Counted from the stretch's first letter, positions 16,920-25,867 are shown. The stretch is 64,000 nucleotides of DNA from DASRWT01 sp963748485 (GCA_963748485.1 CAVVJF010000004.1:1-64000), one strand, 5' to 3'. The notes: generated by a model from the letters alone, not told the origin. A program made the numbers and translations.

Positions 16920-17735
16920 CTATATCGTCGCCCGGCGTATCCGGGACGACACGACGTCCACGGCCATGACCATGGCCACGATGAGCAGGATCACCATGGC
17001 CGCCTCCCGATCGTTGAACGAGCGAATGGTGTCCCACAGGTAGAAGCCGATCCCGCCCCCGCCCACCATGCCGATGACGGAGGCGGACCGGATGTCGGAC
17101 TCGAAGCGCAGCAGCACGTACGACAGGAAGTTCGGCATCACCTGGGGAACGACGCCGAAGGCGATCACGTGCAGGCGGGAGGCGCCGGTGGCAGCCACGC
17201 CCTCCGCCTGCCCGGGATCCATCGCCTCGATCGTCTCGCTGAGCAGCTTGCCGAGTATCCCGCCGGTGTGGATGCCCAGCGCCAGCATCCCCGCGAAGGG
17301 ACCGAGCCCGACCGCGGTGACGAACATCAGGGCGAAGACGAACTCGTTGACGGCGCGCAGCAAATCCATGAGACGCCGCGCGGCGAGGTACACGAGGGGG
17401 TGCGGCGAGAGATTGCGCGCGCCCAGGAGGCCCAGGGGCACCGAGATCAGCACCGCCATCGCCGTGCCCCAGAGGGCGATGCAGACGGTCACCACGCACT
17501 GCCATGCGTACTCGCCGAGGTGGGTGAAGGACGGGTTGAGGTAGCCCCGCAGGAAGACGCCGATGTTCCCGGCGTCCCGGATCAGCTCGAGGGGCCGCAG
17601 CTCGATGACGCGCGCGGCCAGCGCCAGCACCACCGCCAAGGAGAGGACGGTGGCGAGGTTGCGGCCCGTCGTCGACGGACGGGGCGGCGCCGCGGGCGCG
17701 AGTCCCGCGTCCGTCGACGCGTATGCTCCACTCAT
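16920..17735 (-). CDS. phnE: Phosphonate ABC transporter permease PhnE
   Basis: A 271-residue inner-membrane permease with about six hydrophobic segments. The EAA loop typical of ABC permeases reads ETIEAMDPGQAEGVAATGASRLHVIAFGVVPQVMPNFLSY, matching PhnE. FVFALMFVTAVGLGPFAGMLALGIHTGGILGKL is also characteristic. ATG at 17735 overlaps the phnC stop as ATGA. It forms the importer with PhnC and PhnD. Confidence 0.94.
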   Translation of the reverse strand: MSGAYASTDAGLAPAAPPRPSTTGRNLATVLSLAVVLALAARVIELRPLELIRDAGNIGVFLRGYLNPSFTHLGEYAWQCVVTVCIALWGTAMAVLISVPLGLLGARNLSPHPLVYLAARRLMDLLRAVNEFVFALMFVTAVGLGPFAGMLALGIHTGGILGKLLSETIEAMDPGQAEGVAATGASRLHVIAFGVVPQVMPNFLSYVLLRFESDIRSASVIGMVGGGGIGFYLWDTIRSFNDREAAMVILLIVAMVMAVDVVSSRIRRATI

Positions 17736-18556
17736 ACGGCGGCGAGCTCGGCGGCGGGGAGCGGCTCCGCGGCGCCCGCCTCGGGCTCTGGCCCGTCGGC
17801 GCCGAAGATGCGGCTCAGTGCCGCGTCGTCCAGGGCCGCGGACGTCCCGTCGAACACGAGGGCGCCCTGGCGGAACCCGAGGACGCGGTCCGCGTAGCGG
17901 CGGGCGTAGTCCACGTGGTGGAGCGTGGTGATCACCGTCACCCCCGCGTCGGACGCCACCCGGCGCAGCGTGTCCATCACGAGCGCGCCGTTGGCCATGT
18001 CCAGGCTGGCCACCGGCTCGTCGCCCAGGATGATGGCGGGCGCCTGGGCGAGGATCTTGGCGATGGCGACCCGCTGCTGCTCGCCGCCGGACAGGGTGTC
18101 GGTCCGCTGCCACGCCCGCGCGAGAAGCCCCACGTGGGCGAGCGCGCGACGGGCCGCCTCTCGATCGGCGGCGGGGAACCGCCGCACGAGCGTGGCCCAG
18201 CTGCGCCAGCCGCGCACGTGCGGGAGGCGGCCGACGAGGACGTTGTCCATCACCTGCAGTCGGCGAACGAGGTTGAACTGCTGGAAGATCATCCCGATCC
18301 GGGCCCGGTGCGCGCGTAGGGCGCCCCCGCGGAGCCCGGCGAGATCGTCTTCCCCGAAGCGGATGCGCCCCTCCGTCACCACCGCCGCGCGGGAGAGGCA
18401 GCGCAGCAGCGTGGTCTTGCCCGCGCCGGAGCGGCCGATCACGGAGACGAACTCCCCGGGGTGAATGGTCACCGACACTCGATCGAGGGCCCGGGTCTCG
18501 CCAAATGTCTTGCTCACTTCGTCCAGCTTCACGACCGGCGAGATCGAGTTCGGCAT
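17732..18556 (-). CDS. phnC: Phosphonate ABC transporter ATP-binding protein PhnC
   Basis: A 274-residue ATPase. Walker A is VIGRSGAGKTTLLRCL, then the PhnC-specific GMIFQQFNLVRRLQVMDNVLVGRL, signature LSGGEQQRVAIAKILAQ, Walker B IILGDEPVASLD and TTLHHVDYARRYADRV. ATG at 18556 gives the family length. An alternative ATG at 18634 would add 26 residues (including many basic ones) and overlap the upstream GH3-type gene as ATGA, so translation coupling to that gene is possible. First transporter gene of the phn operon. Confidence 0.92.
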   Translation of the reverse strand: MPNSISPVVKLDEVSKTFGETRALDRVSVTIHPGEFVSVIGRSGAGKTTLLRCLSRAAVVTEGRIRFGEDDLAGLRGGALRAHRARIGMIFQQFNLVRRLQVMDNVLVGRLPHVRGWRSWATLVRRFPAADREAARRALAHVGLLARAWQRTDTLSGGEQQRVAIAKILAQAPAIILGDEPVASLDMANGALVMDTLRRVASDAGVTVITTLHHVDYARRYADRVLGFRQGALVFDGTSAALDDAALSRIFGADGPEPEAGAAEPLPAAELAAV

Positions 18557-18630
18557 CACCGCCGTCACGCTACGGGATCGGCGTTTCACCACTACTGCGC
18601 CATCGTGAAGCTTGTGTGACGGCGCCGCCA

Positions 18631-20175
18631 TCATGCGGACAGGGGCTCCATCGCCTCGTGCGCGATCCGGAGCAGCTGGTCGGCGACGGCGCGGCCGTTG
18701 GTCACCCGGGGCACCTTGTGCTGGTCTCCAAGCTTGCCCGCCTCCCGCATCCACCGGTGAAAGGTGCCGGGAGGCAGCGCGAGCACCCGCGGGGCGACCA
18801 TGCCCACGTCCCGCCAGCGCTTGGTCCGGTAGTCCGTGTTCAGGGCCGCGAGCGCTTCGTCGAGCACCCGGGTGAACTCTTCCGGCTCGCGGGGCGGCAT
18901 ACGGAACTCCACGAGCCAGTCATGGCTGCCGCGGGGTTCGTGACCGTCGGGGTACTGCGGGGTCACCGTGAACTCCACGACCTCGGCTTCTGTGCGGCGG
19001 CAGGCGGAGGCGAGCGCCCGCTCCACCTCCTCGACGATGACGTTCTCGCCGAAGGCGTTCACGAAGTGGCGGGAGCGGCCGATGATGCGCAACCGGAGCG
19101 GATCGCGGGCGGTGAAGCGCACGGTGTCGCCGAGCAGGTACGACCAGAGGCCGCCCGGCGTCGACAGCGCCACCGCATAGGGGCGCCCGAGCTCGACGTC
19201 CGCCACGGTGTGGCGGCGGGGCCGCTCGCGGTCCAGATCCTCCACGGGAACAAACTCGTAGAAGGAAGCATGATCGAGGGTGAGGGTGAGGCCGTCCCGC
19301 ACCTCCGTCTGAATGCCCACCCAGCCTTCCGAGGCGGGATAGACTTCCAGCCGCTCGAGCGGCCGCCCCAGCCATTCCGAGAAGACACCGGCGTAGGGCC
19401 CGAACGATACGCCGCCGTGGATGAAGATGCGCAGATTCGGCCAGCAGTGGACCATGTCCCGGATGGGTCGGCCCTGGGCCTGACGGGCCCGCGCGACGCG
19501 CTCGAACAGGACTAGCATCCACGACGGCATGCCGGCGAGGAGCCGGAGGTCTTGCGTGGCAGCCTGGCGCCCGATGGTCTCGATCCGCGTATCCCAGTCG
19601 GGGATGGCCGCGGCGGGCCCAGGCGCGTAGCGGCCCCGGATTACCGGCGGCAGGCGCCGCACCGCCAGCCCCGAGAGGTCGCCGACCAGCCCGCGCTCGC
19701 CTACCCGGCGCAGCGTCGTGCTGCCCCCCAGGAACAGCATCGGCCCGCCCAGCAGCGCCTCCGAGCCCACGCGCTCCACCGCGAGCAGCAGCGCGTCCCA
19801 GCCGCCCCGGCGATGCGCCGCCATCGCTTCGCGCGTCACGGGGATCAGCTTGTCGCCCGCGGTGGTGCCGGAGGTCTTCACCCAGTGCCGCACCTCCCCC
19901 GGCCACGTCACATCGCGCACGCCCCACACCGCCCGCTCCCAGAGCGGCTGGAACGACTCGTAGTCCCGGAGCGGCACCCGTTCCTGGTACTCGGCCACCG
20001 AGCGGATCCCCGCGAAGCCATGCGCGAGCCCGAACTCGGTGTCGCGCGCCGCGGTGATGAGCTGAAGCAGGCGCTCTTCCTGCACGCCGGCTGGCCGGCT
20101 CCACGCGCGCTCGAGCGCGCGTCGGCGCCGCGCCGCCCACCAATCGAGCGCGCGGCCGGCCGCCCGCGCCATCAT
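18631..20175 (-). CDS. GH3-superfamily adenylate-forming amido synthetase-like protein
   Basis: A 514-residue protein with the three nucleotide-binding motifs of the GH3 (auxin-responsive) family: WVKTSGTTAGDKLIPVTRE, LEVYPASEGWVGIQTE and YLLGDTVRFTARDPLRLRIIGRSRHFVNAFGENV. GH3 enzymes adenylate a carboxylate and usually join it to an amino acid. ATG at 20175 overlaps the stop of the upstream hydrolase, and its own stop abuts phnC, so it is translated as part of the phosphonate operon. No substrate can be read from the sequence. A link to a phosphonate carrying a carboxylate or amine is inference. Confidence 0.85.
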   Translation of the reverse strand: MMARAAGRALDWWAARRRRALERAWSRPAGVQEERLLQLITAARDTEFGLAHGFAGIRSVAEYQERVPLRDYESFQPLWERAVWGVRDVTWPGEVRHWVKTSGTTAGDKLIPVTREAMAAHRRGGWDALLLAVERVGSEALLGGPMLFLGGSTTLRRVGERGLVGDLSGLAVRRLPPVIRGRYAPGPAAAIPDWDTRIETIGRQAATQDLRLLAGMPSWMLVLFERVARARQAQGRPIRDMVHCWPNLRIFIHGGVSFGPYAGVFSEWLGRPLERLEVYPASEGWVGIQTEVRDGLTLTLDHASFYEFVPVEDLDRERPRRHTVADVELGRPYAVALSTPGGLWSYLLGDTVRFTARDPLRLRIIGRSRHFVNAFGENVIVEEVERALASACRRTEAEVVEFTVTPQYPDGHEPRGSHDWLVEFRMPPREPEEFTRVLDEALAALNTDYRTKRWRDVGMVAPRVLALPPGTFHRWMREAGKLGDQHKVPRVTNGRAVADQLLRIAHEAMEPLSA

Positions 20176-20963
20176 CGCGCGGCCCCCGCCGCGACCATCG
20201 AGGGGTGCCGGCGTCCACGCGAGGCGCGCAGCCACCACGCCACCGCGGCCGCGAAGCGGTCCGGCCACTCCAGCATGGGTGCGTGACCGCAGGCGGAGAT
20301 GTAGAGCAGCTCCGCCTCCGGGATGAGCCGGCGGAAGCGCTCCGCCACCTCGGGCGGCGTGATGCGGTCCTCGCGGCCCCACACCAGCAAGGTCGGCGTC
20401 CGGACGTCACCGAGCTGCTCCTCGACATTGTCCCGGCGCGCGGCGCGCGCGAACCGCAGGACGCGCCGCGCCGAGGCGGGCGTGCTCACCATCCGCCGCA
20501 CCGACTCCACCCACTCCGGCGTCACGAGCCCCGGGTCGTTGAAGACCTCCTCCATCTTCTCCCGCACGAAGGTCGGCCGATGCGTGACCCCACGGCTGAA
20601 ACCGCGCTCGAAGAGCCCGGACGACCCGGTGTGGACAAGCCCGGACACGCGCGCGGGCGCGGCGAGGGCCACGCGGAGGGCCACATGGCCACCCAGAGAG
20701 TTACCGCCCAGCACCACGCGCGGGAGCTCGAGGGCATCCAGGAAGCCGAGGACATGGGCGGCCAGCGCCTCGATGGAAGCCTCCGGCAGCCACGGCTCGA
20801 AGATGGGCAGCGACAGCGCCATAGGGCGGCAGGCGTTCCCGCCCAGGCGCTCGAGCGTGACGTCCCAGTGGTCCATCCGGCCCATCAGCCCGTGCAGAAA
20901 CAGCACCGGCTCGCCCTCGCCGCGCTCCAGCCAACGGAACCTGCCGGCTCGCTCGTCGCTCAC
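20172..20963 (-). CDS. Alpha/beta-fold hydrolase
   Basis: A 263-residue serine hydrolase, first gene of the phosphonate run. The oxyanion strand is PVLFLHGLMGRMDHWD, the nucleophile Ser89 lies in VVLGGNSLGGHVAL, the acid is Asp in LLVWGREDRITPPEVAERF, and His is in ISACGHAPMLEWPDRFA. GTG at 20963 is preferred because AGGAGG stands 6 bases upstream; in-frame ATGs at 20999, 21008 and 21059 lack such a site. It is coupled by ATGA to the GH3-type gene, suggesting hydrolysis of the same kind of ester or amide that GH3 makes, which is inference. Confidence 0.85.
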   Translation of the reverse strand: MSDERAGRFRWLERGEGEPVLFLHGLMGRMDHWDVTLERLGGNACRPMALSLPIFEPWLPEASIEALAAHVLGFLDALELPRVVLGGNSLGGHVALRVALAAPARVSGLVHTGSSGLFERGFSRGVTHRPTFVREKMEEVFNDPGLVTPEWVESVRRMVSTPASARRVLRFARAARRDNVEEQLGDVRTPTLLVWGREDRITPPEVAERFRRLIPEAELLYISACGHAPMLEWPDRFAAAVAWWLRASRGRRHPSMVAAGAAR

Positions 20964-21076
20964 GGTGGCCTCCTGTCGCTCACGATGGATGCTTGTCATC
21001 GAGACCATCGTTCCACGCGGGTTGTGAACGGCGTACCGGTCTGCCAGTGAAGATTGCATGACGCTCGTTGCGGCGG

Positions 21077-21105
21077 CGTCATCGGGGCGTCATCACCGCG
21101 TGACA
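21077..21105 (+). promoter_or_regulatory. Three direct repeats at 11-bp period, PHO-box-like
   Basis: The heptamers CGTCATC (21077), CGTCATC (21088) and CGTGACA (21099) are spaced exactly 11 bases apart, the geometry of PhoB binding units (a TGTCAT-like heptamer plus 4 bases). The site lies between the divergent hydrolase/phn operon and the CPBP gene and is close to phoB-phoR. Which side it controls is not decided by the sequence. Confidence 0.5.
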
Positions 21106-21128
21106 CGCTCCCCGTAGGGTGAGGGCGC

Positions 21129-21769
21129 ATGGAAGGCTGGCGCATGACGTGGGTGTGCACCGAGCTCCTCCTCCTCTGGCTCGGGCTCCCCCTCCTGCTC
21201 TGGCTCGAGGCCCTGCCGCCGGCTCTGCGCCTCGGCGTCCTCGCCGCCGCCGCCGGTTACGGGCTCTGGATCGTGCGGCGGGAGGGCGTGCCCTGGAATC
21301 GGCTCGGCTTCCGGGGCCGCCGCTTCCTCGTCGCCTCCCTCCGGCTGGGCCTGCCGTGGGTGGCCTTGGCCTGGCCGGCCCTCATGATCCTGGCGCGGTT
21401 GACGCGGGCCGTTCCGGCGGGAGACCCGGTGCCCGATGCGTGGTCGCTGCTGGCCGCGCTCGCCCACTACGCCGTGATCTCGGTCTCCAGCCAGGAATTC
21501 CTCTACTCGTCCTTCTTCTTCTGGCGCTATCGCCCGCTGTTCTCACCGGGCTTTCTCACCGGCTTCAACAGCGTGTCTTCGCGGTGGCGCACCTCGTGTA
21601 CGGGTCCTGGCTCACCGTGGCGCTGGCCTTCGCGGCCCGGCTCGTGCTGGCGGGGATCTATCGCCGCTACGAGAGCTTCTGGGGGGTCTGGTTCCTCCGT
21701 CTCCTGCTCGGCGTGGTCGTGTTCGCGGTGGGCCTGGGCGGCTATTTCCAGCGGCCCCTTCGCACGTGA
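21129..21769 (+). pseudogene. CPBP-family membrane protein, frameshifted
   Basis: A multi-pass membrane protein resembling CPBP (CAAX/bacteriocin-processing) glutamic intramembrane proteases. The first frame has hydrophobic segments and the motif SVSSQEFLYSSFFFWRYRPLF; the family's first motif is E-E-x3-R, so here the first Glu is Gln and the Arg is Ser. The second motif, VFAVAHLVYGSW (F-x3-H), is in another frame and runs to the stop at 21767-21769. The shift lies around 21570-21585; one added base there would read FNSVVFAVAH. ATG at 21129 or 21144 may be the start. Degenerate motif plus frameshift suggest a decaying gene, though an assembly error could account for the shift. Confidence 0.6.
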
Positions 21770-21797
21770 TGGCGCGCGGGCTACGGTCGGACGCGTG

Positions 21798-21911
21798 ATG
21801 GGCCGGCGCGCGCTCTTCCTCGACTGGGGCGGGACGCTGAGGCGCCGCTCGACTAGGCGGCCGGTAGCGTCACGCGGACCCGCGTCCCCTCGCCGGGCCG
21901 GCTCTCGATAA
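21798..21911 (+). pseudogene. N-terminal fragment of a HAD-type hydrolase
   Basis: From ATG 21798 the frame reads MGRRALFLDWGGTL, the first strand and nucleophile loop of a HAD phosphatase (D-x-x-G-T), then leaves the family pattern and continues as Arg/Pro-rich sequence antisense to the phoR 3' end, stopping at 21911. Only about 14 residues look real, so this is probably a remnant cut off by rearrangement; a chance match cannot be excluded. Confidence 0.35.
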
Positions 21912-23670
21912 CGAGGGTGCCGCCGTGGGCGGCGACCAGGTGCTTGACGATGGCGAGCCCGAGGCCCGTGCCACCCAGCTCACGCGAGCGCGCGCGGTCT
22001 ACTCTATAGAAGCGTTCCGTGATTCGTGGCAGGTCGGCCGCCGGGATGCCCACGCCAGTATCCGTCACCGCGACCTCCACCAGGCCCTCGCCCACCACGG
22101 CTTCCACCGCCACGTGCCCGCCCCGTGGCGTGTACTTCACCGCGTTATCCACGAGGTTGATGAGGATCTGCGCGAGACGATCGCGATCCGCCTGGACGGC
22201 CGGCACGTCCGCGCGCAGACGTGTCTCGAGCCGCACCCCGCCCGCGTCCGCCTTGGGGCGAATGATGGCCAGCGTGACTTCGACCACCTCGGGAAGGGCC
22301 ACCGGCCCCATGTGCAGCGACACCCGCCCCAGCTCGATGTTGGACAGGTCGGTGAGGTCGTTGAGCAGGCGCCCCAGCCGCTCGGTGTGGCGGAACACCA
22401 CCTCGAGGAAGCGTCGCGCATGCGTGGGATCGTCCATCGCCCCGCCGAGCAGCGTCTCCAGATAGCCCTGGATTGCGGTCAGCGGCGTCCGCAGCTCGTG
22501 CGAGACATTGGCCACGAACTCCGTGCGCACCTGCTCGAGCTGGCGCAGCGCCGTGATGTCGTGGAGGACCATCGCCACGCCGGTCTCGCCGGGCCCCAGG
22601 TGGAGCGGCACGGCGTGCACTTGCAGCACGCGGACCACCGGCGTGGTCAGGCGCAGCTCCCGCCGTATCGCCGCGCCGTCCCCGACGGTGTCCGTCGCGG
22701 CCGCGCGCCCGTCGCGAAACACGTCGTGGAGATCGGCGTTGCGGATCACCTCCAGGAAGGGCTTCCGCTCCATCCGTCCCGTCCCCAGGTTGAATATGGC
22801 GCGGGCGCGCTCGTTCATCAGCAGGATGTGGTCGTGCCCGTCCACCGCGATCACACCCTCCACCATTCCGTCGAGGATGGCGGTGGCCTTGGCCTGCTCC
22901 TGGGCGAGGTCGGCGATCTTCTCGCGCAGGCGCGCCGCCAGCACATTCAGTGATCGGCCGAGGGTGCCGATCTCGTCGGGCGAGCGCACGGGGGCGCGCA
23001 CCGCGAAGTTGCCCTCGCTGAGCTGGCGGGCAATGGCCTGCATCTCCACCACCGGCCGGGTCACCCGATCCGACACGAAGAGGCCGATGCCGAGCGCCAC
23101 CGTCAGGGCCACCAGGCCGCCCACGAGCATGACGCGATGGACGCCCTCCAGCGACGCGGTCACCTCCGAGAGCGGGATGGCCAGCCGCAGCACCCCCACC
23201 AGGCGGTCCCCGTCCCGCGCGGGCAGCGCCACGTAGAGCAGCGGGGCCTCCAGCGTGGCGCTGGTGCGGAGATCGCGGCCCACCCGGCCCTCGAGGGCCG
23301 CGCGCACCTCCGGCCGCTCGCGATGGTTCTCCATCCCGGCGACGCCGGCCCGCGCCTCCCCAGACTCGGCCACCACCCGGCCATCCGGAAGGATCAAGGT
23401 CACGCGCGCGCCCGCCTCGCGCGCCGCGCGCATGGCAAAAACCTGCCGGCCGGACTCTGGGGCGTCCGCGCGCAGGAAGCCACGCGCTTCATCCTGAAGC
23501 ACGCGCGCGACCGCCACCAGCCGGGCCTCAAGCGACTGCACCGCGAAGGCCTCGAGGGCGTGGTTCAGGTAGAGGCCGGCGGCGAGGGCGGCGATGCCGG
23601 TGAACCCCACCAGGGTCAGCGTGAGCTTCAGCGCGATACGACGGCGGAGGAAGAGGATGAGGGCGCGCAC
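21853..23670 (-). CDS. phoR: Sensor histidine kinase, PhoR type
   Basis: A 605-residue membrane kinase. Domains in order: TM1 about residues 12-36, an extracytoplasmic sensor region to about 178, TM2 about 180-200, HAMP about 201-255, PAS about 262-370, HisKA with the phosphorylated His391 in FVANVSHELRTPLTAIQG, and an HATPase with the N box NLVDNAVKYTPRGG and G boxes DTGVGIP and GGTGLGLAIVKH. GTG at 23670 begins 2 bases after the phoB stop, and the long frame upstream is phoB shadow. The pair next to phosphorus genes supports a phosphate-starvation sensor. Confidence 0.88.
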   Translation of the reverse strand: MRALILFLRRRIALKLTLTLVGFTGIAALAAGLYLNHALEAFAVQSLEARLVAVARVLQDEARGFLRADAPESGRQVFAMRAAREAGARVTLILPDGRVVAESGEARAGVAGMENHRERPEVRAALEGRVGRDLRTSATLEAPLLYVALPARDGDRLVGVLRLAIPLSEVTASLEGVHRVMLVGGLVALTVALGIGLFVSDRVTRPVVEMQAIARQLSEGNFAVRAPVRSPDEIGTLGRSLNVLAARLREKIADLAQEQAKATAILDGMVEGVIAVDGHDHILLMNERARAIFNLGTGRMERKPFLEVIRNADLHDVFRDGRAAATDTVGDGAAIRRELRLTTPVVRVLQVHAVPLHLGPGETGVAMVLHDITALRQLEQVRTEFVANVSHELRTPLTAIQGYLETLLGGAMDDPTHARRFLEVVFRHTERLGRLLNDLTDLSNIELGRVSLHMGPVALPEVVEVTLAIIRPKADAGGVRLETRLRADVPAVQADRDRLAQILINLVDNAVKYTPRGGHVAVEAVVGEGLVEVAVTDTGVGIPAADLPRITERFYRVDRARSRELGGTGLGLAIVKHLVAAHGGTLVIESRPGEGTRVRVTLPAA

Positions 23671-23672
23671 GC

Positions 23673-24362
23673 TCAGGCGTCCGGATCCAGCCGGTAGCCC
23701 ACGTTCTTCACGGTGAGGATGCGCTCGCCCTCGGCGCCGAGTTTGGCCCGCAGCCGCCGCACGTGGACGTCCACCGTCCGGGACTCGATCTCGCCCGCGC
23801 GCGCGTACCCCCACACGCGATCCAGGAGATGCTCGCGGGAGAGCACCCGGCCGCGCGCCTCGAGGAGCGCGCGGAGCAGATCGAACTCCTTGGGGGTGAG
23901 CGTGAGCGGCTGCCCGCTGACGGTCGCCCGATGGGTGGCGCTGTCCAGCGCGATCCCGCCCACCGCCAGCGGCGCCCCCGTCGTGGGTGTGCGCGAGCGG
24001 CGGAGCACCGCGCGGACGCGCGCGAGCATCTCCTTCGGCGAGAACGGCTTCACGATGTAGTCGTCCGCGCCGATCTCGAGGCCGACCACGCGGTCCACCT
24101 CGTCGCCCTTCGCGGTCAGCATGATCACGGGCAGCCCCGCGGTACCCGCGTCGGCGCGGAGGCGGCGGCACACTTCGAGCCCGTCCATCTCGGGCAGCAT
24201 GAGGTCGAGGATGACGAGATCGGGCGGGGTGGCACGGAGCTGGCGAAGCGCCTCCGCGCCCGTGCTGACGCGGGTGACGAGAAAGCCCTCGCGCTCGAGG
24301 TGAAAGGCAAGCAGGTCGCGAATGTCCGGCTCGTCCTCCACCACCAGCACTCGGCCCGCCAT
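23673..24362 (-). CDS. phoB: Response regulator, PhoB type (OmpR family)
   Basis: A 229-residue regulator. Receiver domain residues 4-118 with acidic pair Glu9-Asp10, phosphoacceptor Asp53 (VILDLMLPEMDG), Thr in VIMLTAKGDE and Lys in DDYIVKPFSPKEM. The C-terminal winged helix reads LTLTPKEFDLLRALLEARGRVLSREHLLDRVWG ... RTVDVHVRRLRAKLG, then ILTVKNVGYRL. It should act on PHO-box-like sites such as the one at 21077-21105. It is the first gene of the phoB-phoR pair. Confidence 0.9.
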   Translation of the reverse strand: MAGRVLVVEDEPDIRDLLAFHLEREGFLVTRVSTGAEALRQLRATPPDLVILDLMLPEMDGLEVCRRLRADAGTAGLPVIMLTAKGDEVDRVVGLEIGADDYIVKPFSPKEMLARVRAVLRRSRTPTTGAPLAVGGIALDSATHRATVSGQPLTLTPKEFDLLRALLEARGRVLSREHLLDRVWGYARAGEIESRTVDVHVRRLRAKLGAEGERILTVKNVGYRLDPDA

Positions 24363-24404
24363 GCCGCGACTATCCTATCAGCCCGAGGCCTACCGGCCGC
24401 GGGC

Positions 24405-25478
24405 CTACCAGCGGCGCGTCTCGCCGATCTTCAGGATCCAGGCGCGCTCGGGCGGCAGCCCCCGGCGCGCCGCCGCCGCCCGCATGCGCTCGGGGGGCTC
24501 GGCGAGCGGCTCGTCGGCGAGGTCGAAGGTCCCCCAGTGGATGCCCATCAGAACCCGTGCTCTCACGTCCTCCGCCGCCTGTAGGGCCTCGTCGGGATTC
24601 ACGTGGACGGGCCGCATCATGGCGACGGGCAGGTAGGCGCCGATAGCGATGGCAGCGAGGTCGAAGGGACCCAGCCGCGCGCCGATCTCCTTGAAGCCGG
24701 CGAAGTAGCCCGTATCGCCCGAGAAATAGAGCCGCCGCGAGGAGCCGACCATCGCCCACGTGGCCCAGAGGCGTGTGTTCTGATCCCAGAGCGTCCGCTG
24801 GGCGAAGTGTTGCGCCGGCGTGCACACGAAGGCGACGCCGCGGTGCTCGACGCGCTCCCACCAGTCGCGCTCCTCCACCCGGGTCATGCCGTTGTCCGCG
24901 AACCATGCCTTGAGCCCGAGGGGCACCACGAAGAGCGGATCGTGGGTGGCGGCGAGCCGCTGCACGCTGCGGATATCGAGGTGATCGTAGTGATCGTGCG
25001 AGATCACCACCACGTCGATCTTGGGTAGCTCCTCGAAGGGCAACCCCGGTGGCGACAGACGACGCGGGCCCGCGAAGCTGAACGGGCTCGCCCGATCGCT
25101 CCAGTTGGGATCGGTCAGGATCGTGAGGCCGTCCAGCCGGATCAGGAGCGTGGCGTGGCCGATCCACGTGATGGTGGGCTCTGCTCCCTCGCGCAGCCCC
25201 CGGCCCGCGGCCAAGCCCTCGGCGCTCTCGCGGGGGGCGTCGAAGCTCCTGGGCGAGAATATGCTCTGCAACGCCCGTCGAACGAAGAAGCTGACACGCA
25301 CCCAGGCATCGGCGCGGCGAAAGTCGGGATTCGGGTTGCGGAAGCCGCCCACCACGTGATGGGCGGGCTTGCCGGGAATGGGCTCCGTCCCCACCCCCGC
25401 GCAGCCGCCGAAGACCGAAGCGAGGAGCAGCGCGAGGGGCAGCGTTCCCCGGAACGGCGAGGGCAGGCGCACGGTCAC
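24405..25478 (-). CDS. Metallo-beta-lactamase-fold lipoprotein, NAPE-PLD-like
   Basis: A 357-residue MBL-fold hydrolase of the N-acylphosphatidylethanolamine phospholipase D-like group. The metal motif is VVISHDHYDHLD (H-x-H-x-D-H), with TITWIGHATLLIRLDGLTILTDPNWSDRASP before it and LYFSGDTGYFAGF and MGIHWGTFDL after it, as in that group. The N-terminus (LPLALLLASVFGGCAG) looks like a lipoprotein signal with Cys26, though the lipobox is not ideal. It is a separate gene 42 bases from phoB. Substrate could be a phospholipid or another phosphodiester; unknown. Confidence 0.8.
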   Translation of the reverse strand: MTVRLPSPFRGTLPLALLLASVFGGCAGVGTEPIPGKPAHHVVGGFRNPNPDFRRADAWVRVSFFVRRALQSIFSPRSFDAPRESAEGLAAGRGLREGAEPTITWIGHATLLIRLDGLTILTDPNWSDRASPFSFAGPRRLSPPGLPFEELPKIDVVVISHDHYDHLDIRSVQRLAATHDPLFVVPLGLKAWFADNGMTRVEERDWWERVEHRGVAFVCTPAQHFAQRTLWDQNTRLWATWAMVGSSRRLYFSGDTGYFAGFKEIGARLGPFDLAAIAIGAYLPVAMMRPVHVNPDEALQAAEDVRARVLMGIHWGTFDLADEPLAEPPERMRAAAARRGLPPERAWILKIGETRRW

Positions 25479-25519
25479 GGAGTGTACCCTGACCGGCGCC
25501 CGCCGGCCATACGCGGTCG

Positions 25520-25867
25520 CTACGCCTGAGCCGATCCGTTCCCGCTCGGCCCCGCCAGGAGGCCCAGCACCCGGAGCCGCTTCCGCAGCGTGTTCCGGTT
25601 GATCCCGAGCAGCCGGGCCGCCTTGAGCTGATTGCCGCCCGACAAGTCGAGCACATGCCGGAGCAGCGGCAGCTCGAGACGCGCCATGACCGCCCGATAC
25701 AGGCGCCCGCGGTCGGCCGTCGTCTCCTCCCGCACGAGGCTGGGGAGTGCGTTCAGGACGAGCCGCTCGAGCTCGGAACCCAGCTGCCTTCCGTCCATGA
25801 CGGCCTGAAGGAGCAAGGGGTATGCCGCCATAAGGTATGCAGGGAAATCACGAGGTTGTGCACTCAC
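25520..25867 (-). CDS. Fis-type DNA-binding protein
   Basis: A 115-residue protein whose C-terminal half is a Fis/NtrC-type helix-turn-helix: LPLLRHVLDLSGGNQLKAARLLGINRNTLRKRLRVLGL. The N-terminal half (ERLVLNALPSLVREETTADRGRLYRAV) resembles the dimerisation region of Fis. GTG at 25867 is the longest start; ATG at 25831 is possible and I see no ribosome site that decides. It stands alone between the MBL gene and the nitrogen locus, and its targets cannot be read from the sequence. Confidence 0.8.
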   Translation of the reverse strand: MSAQPRDFPAYLMAAYPLLLQAVMDGRQLGSELERLVLNALPSLVREETTADRGRLYRAVMARLELPLLRHVLDLSGGNQLKAARLLGINRNTLRKRLRVLGLLAGPSGNGSAQA

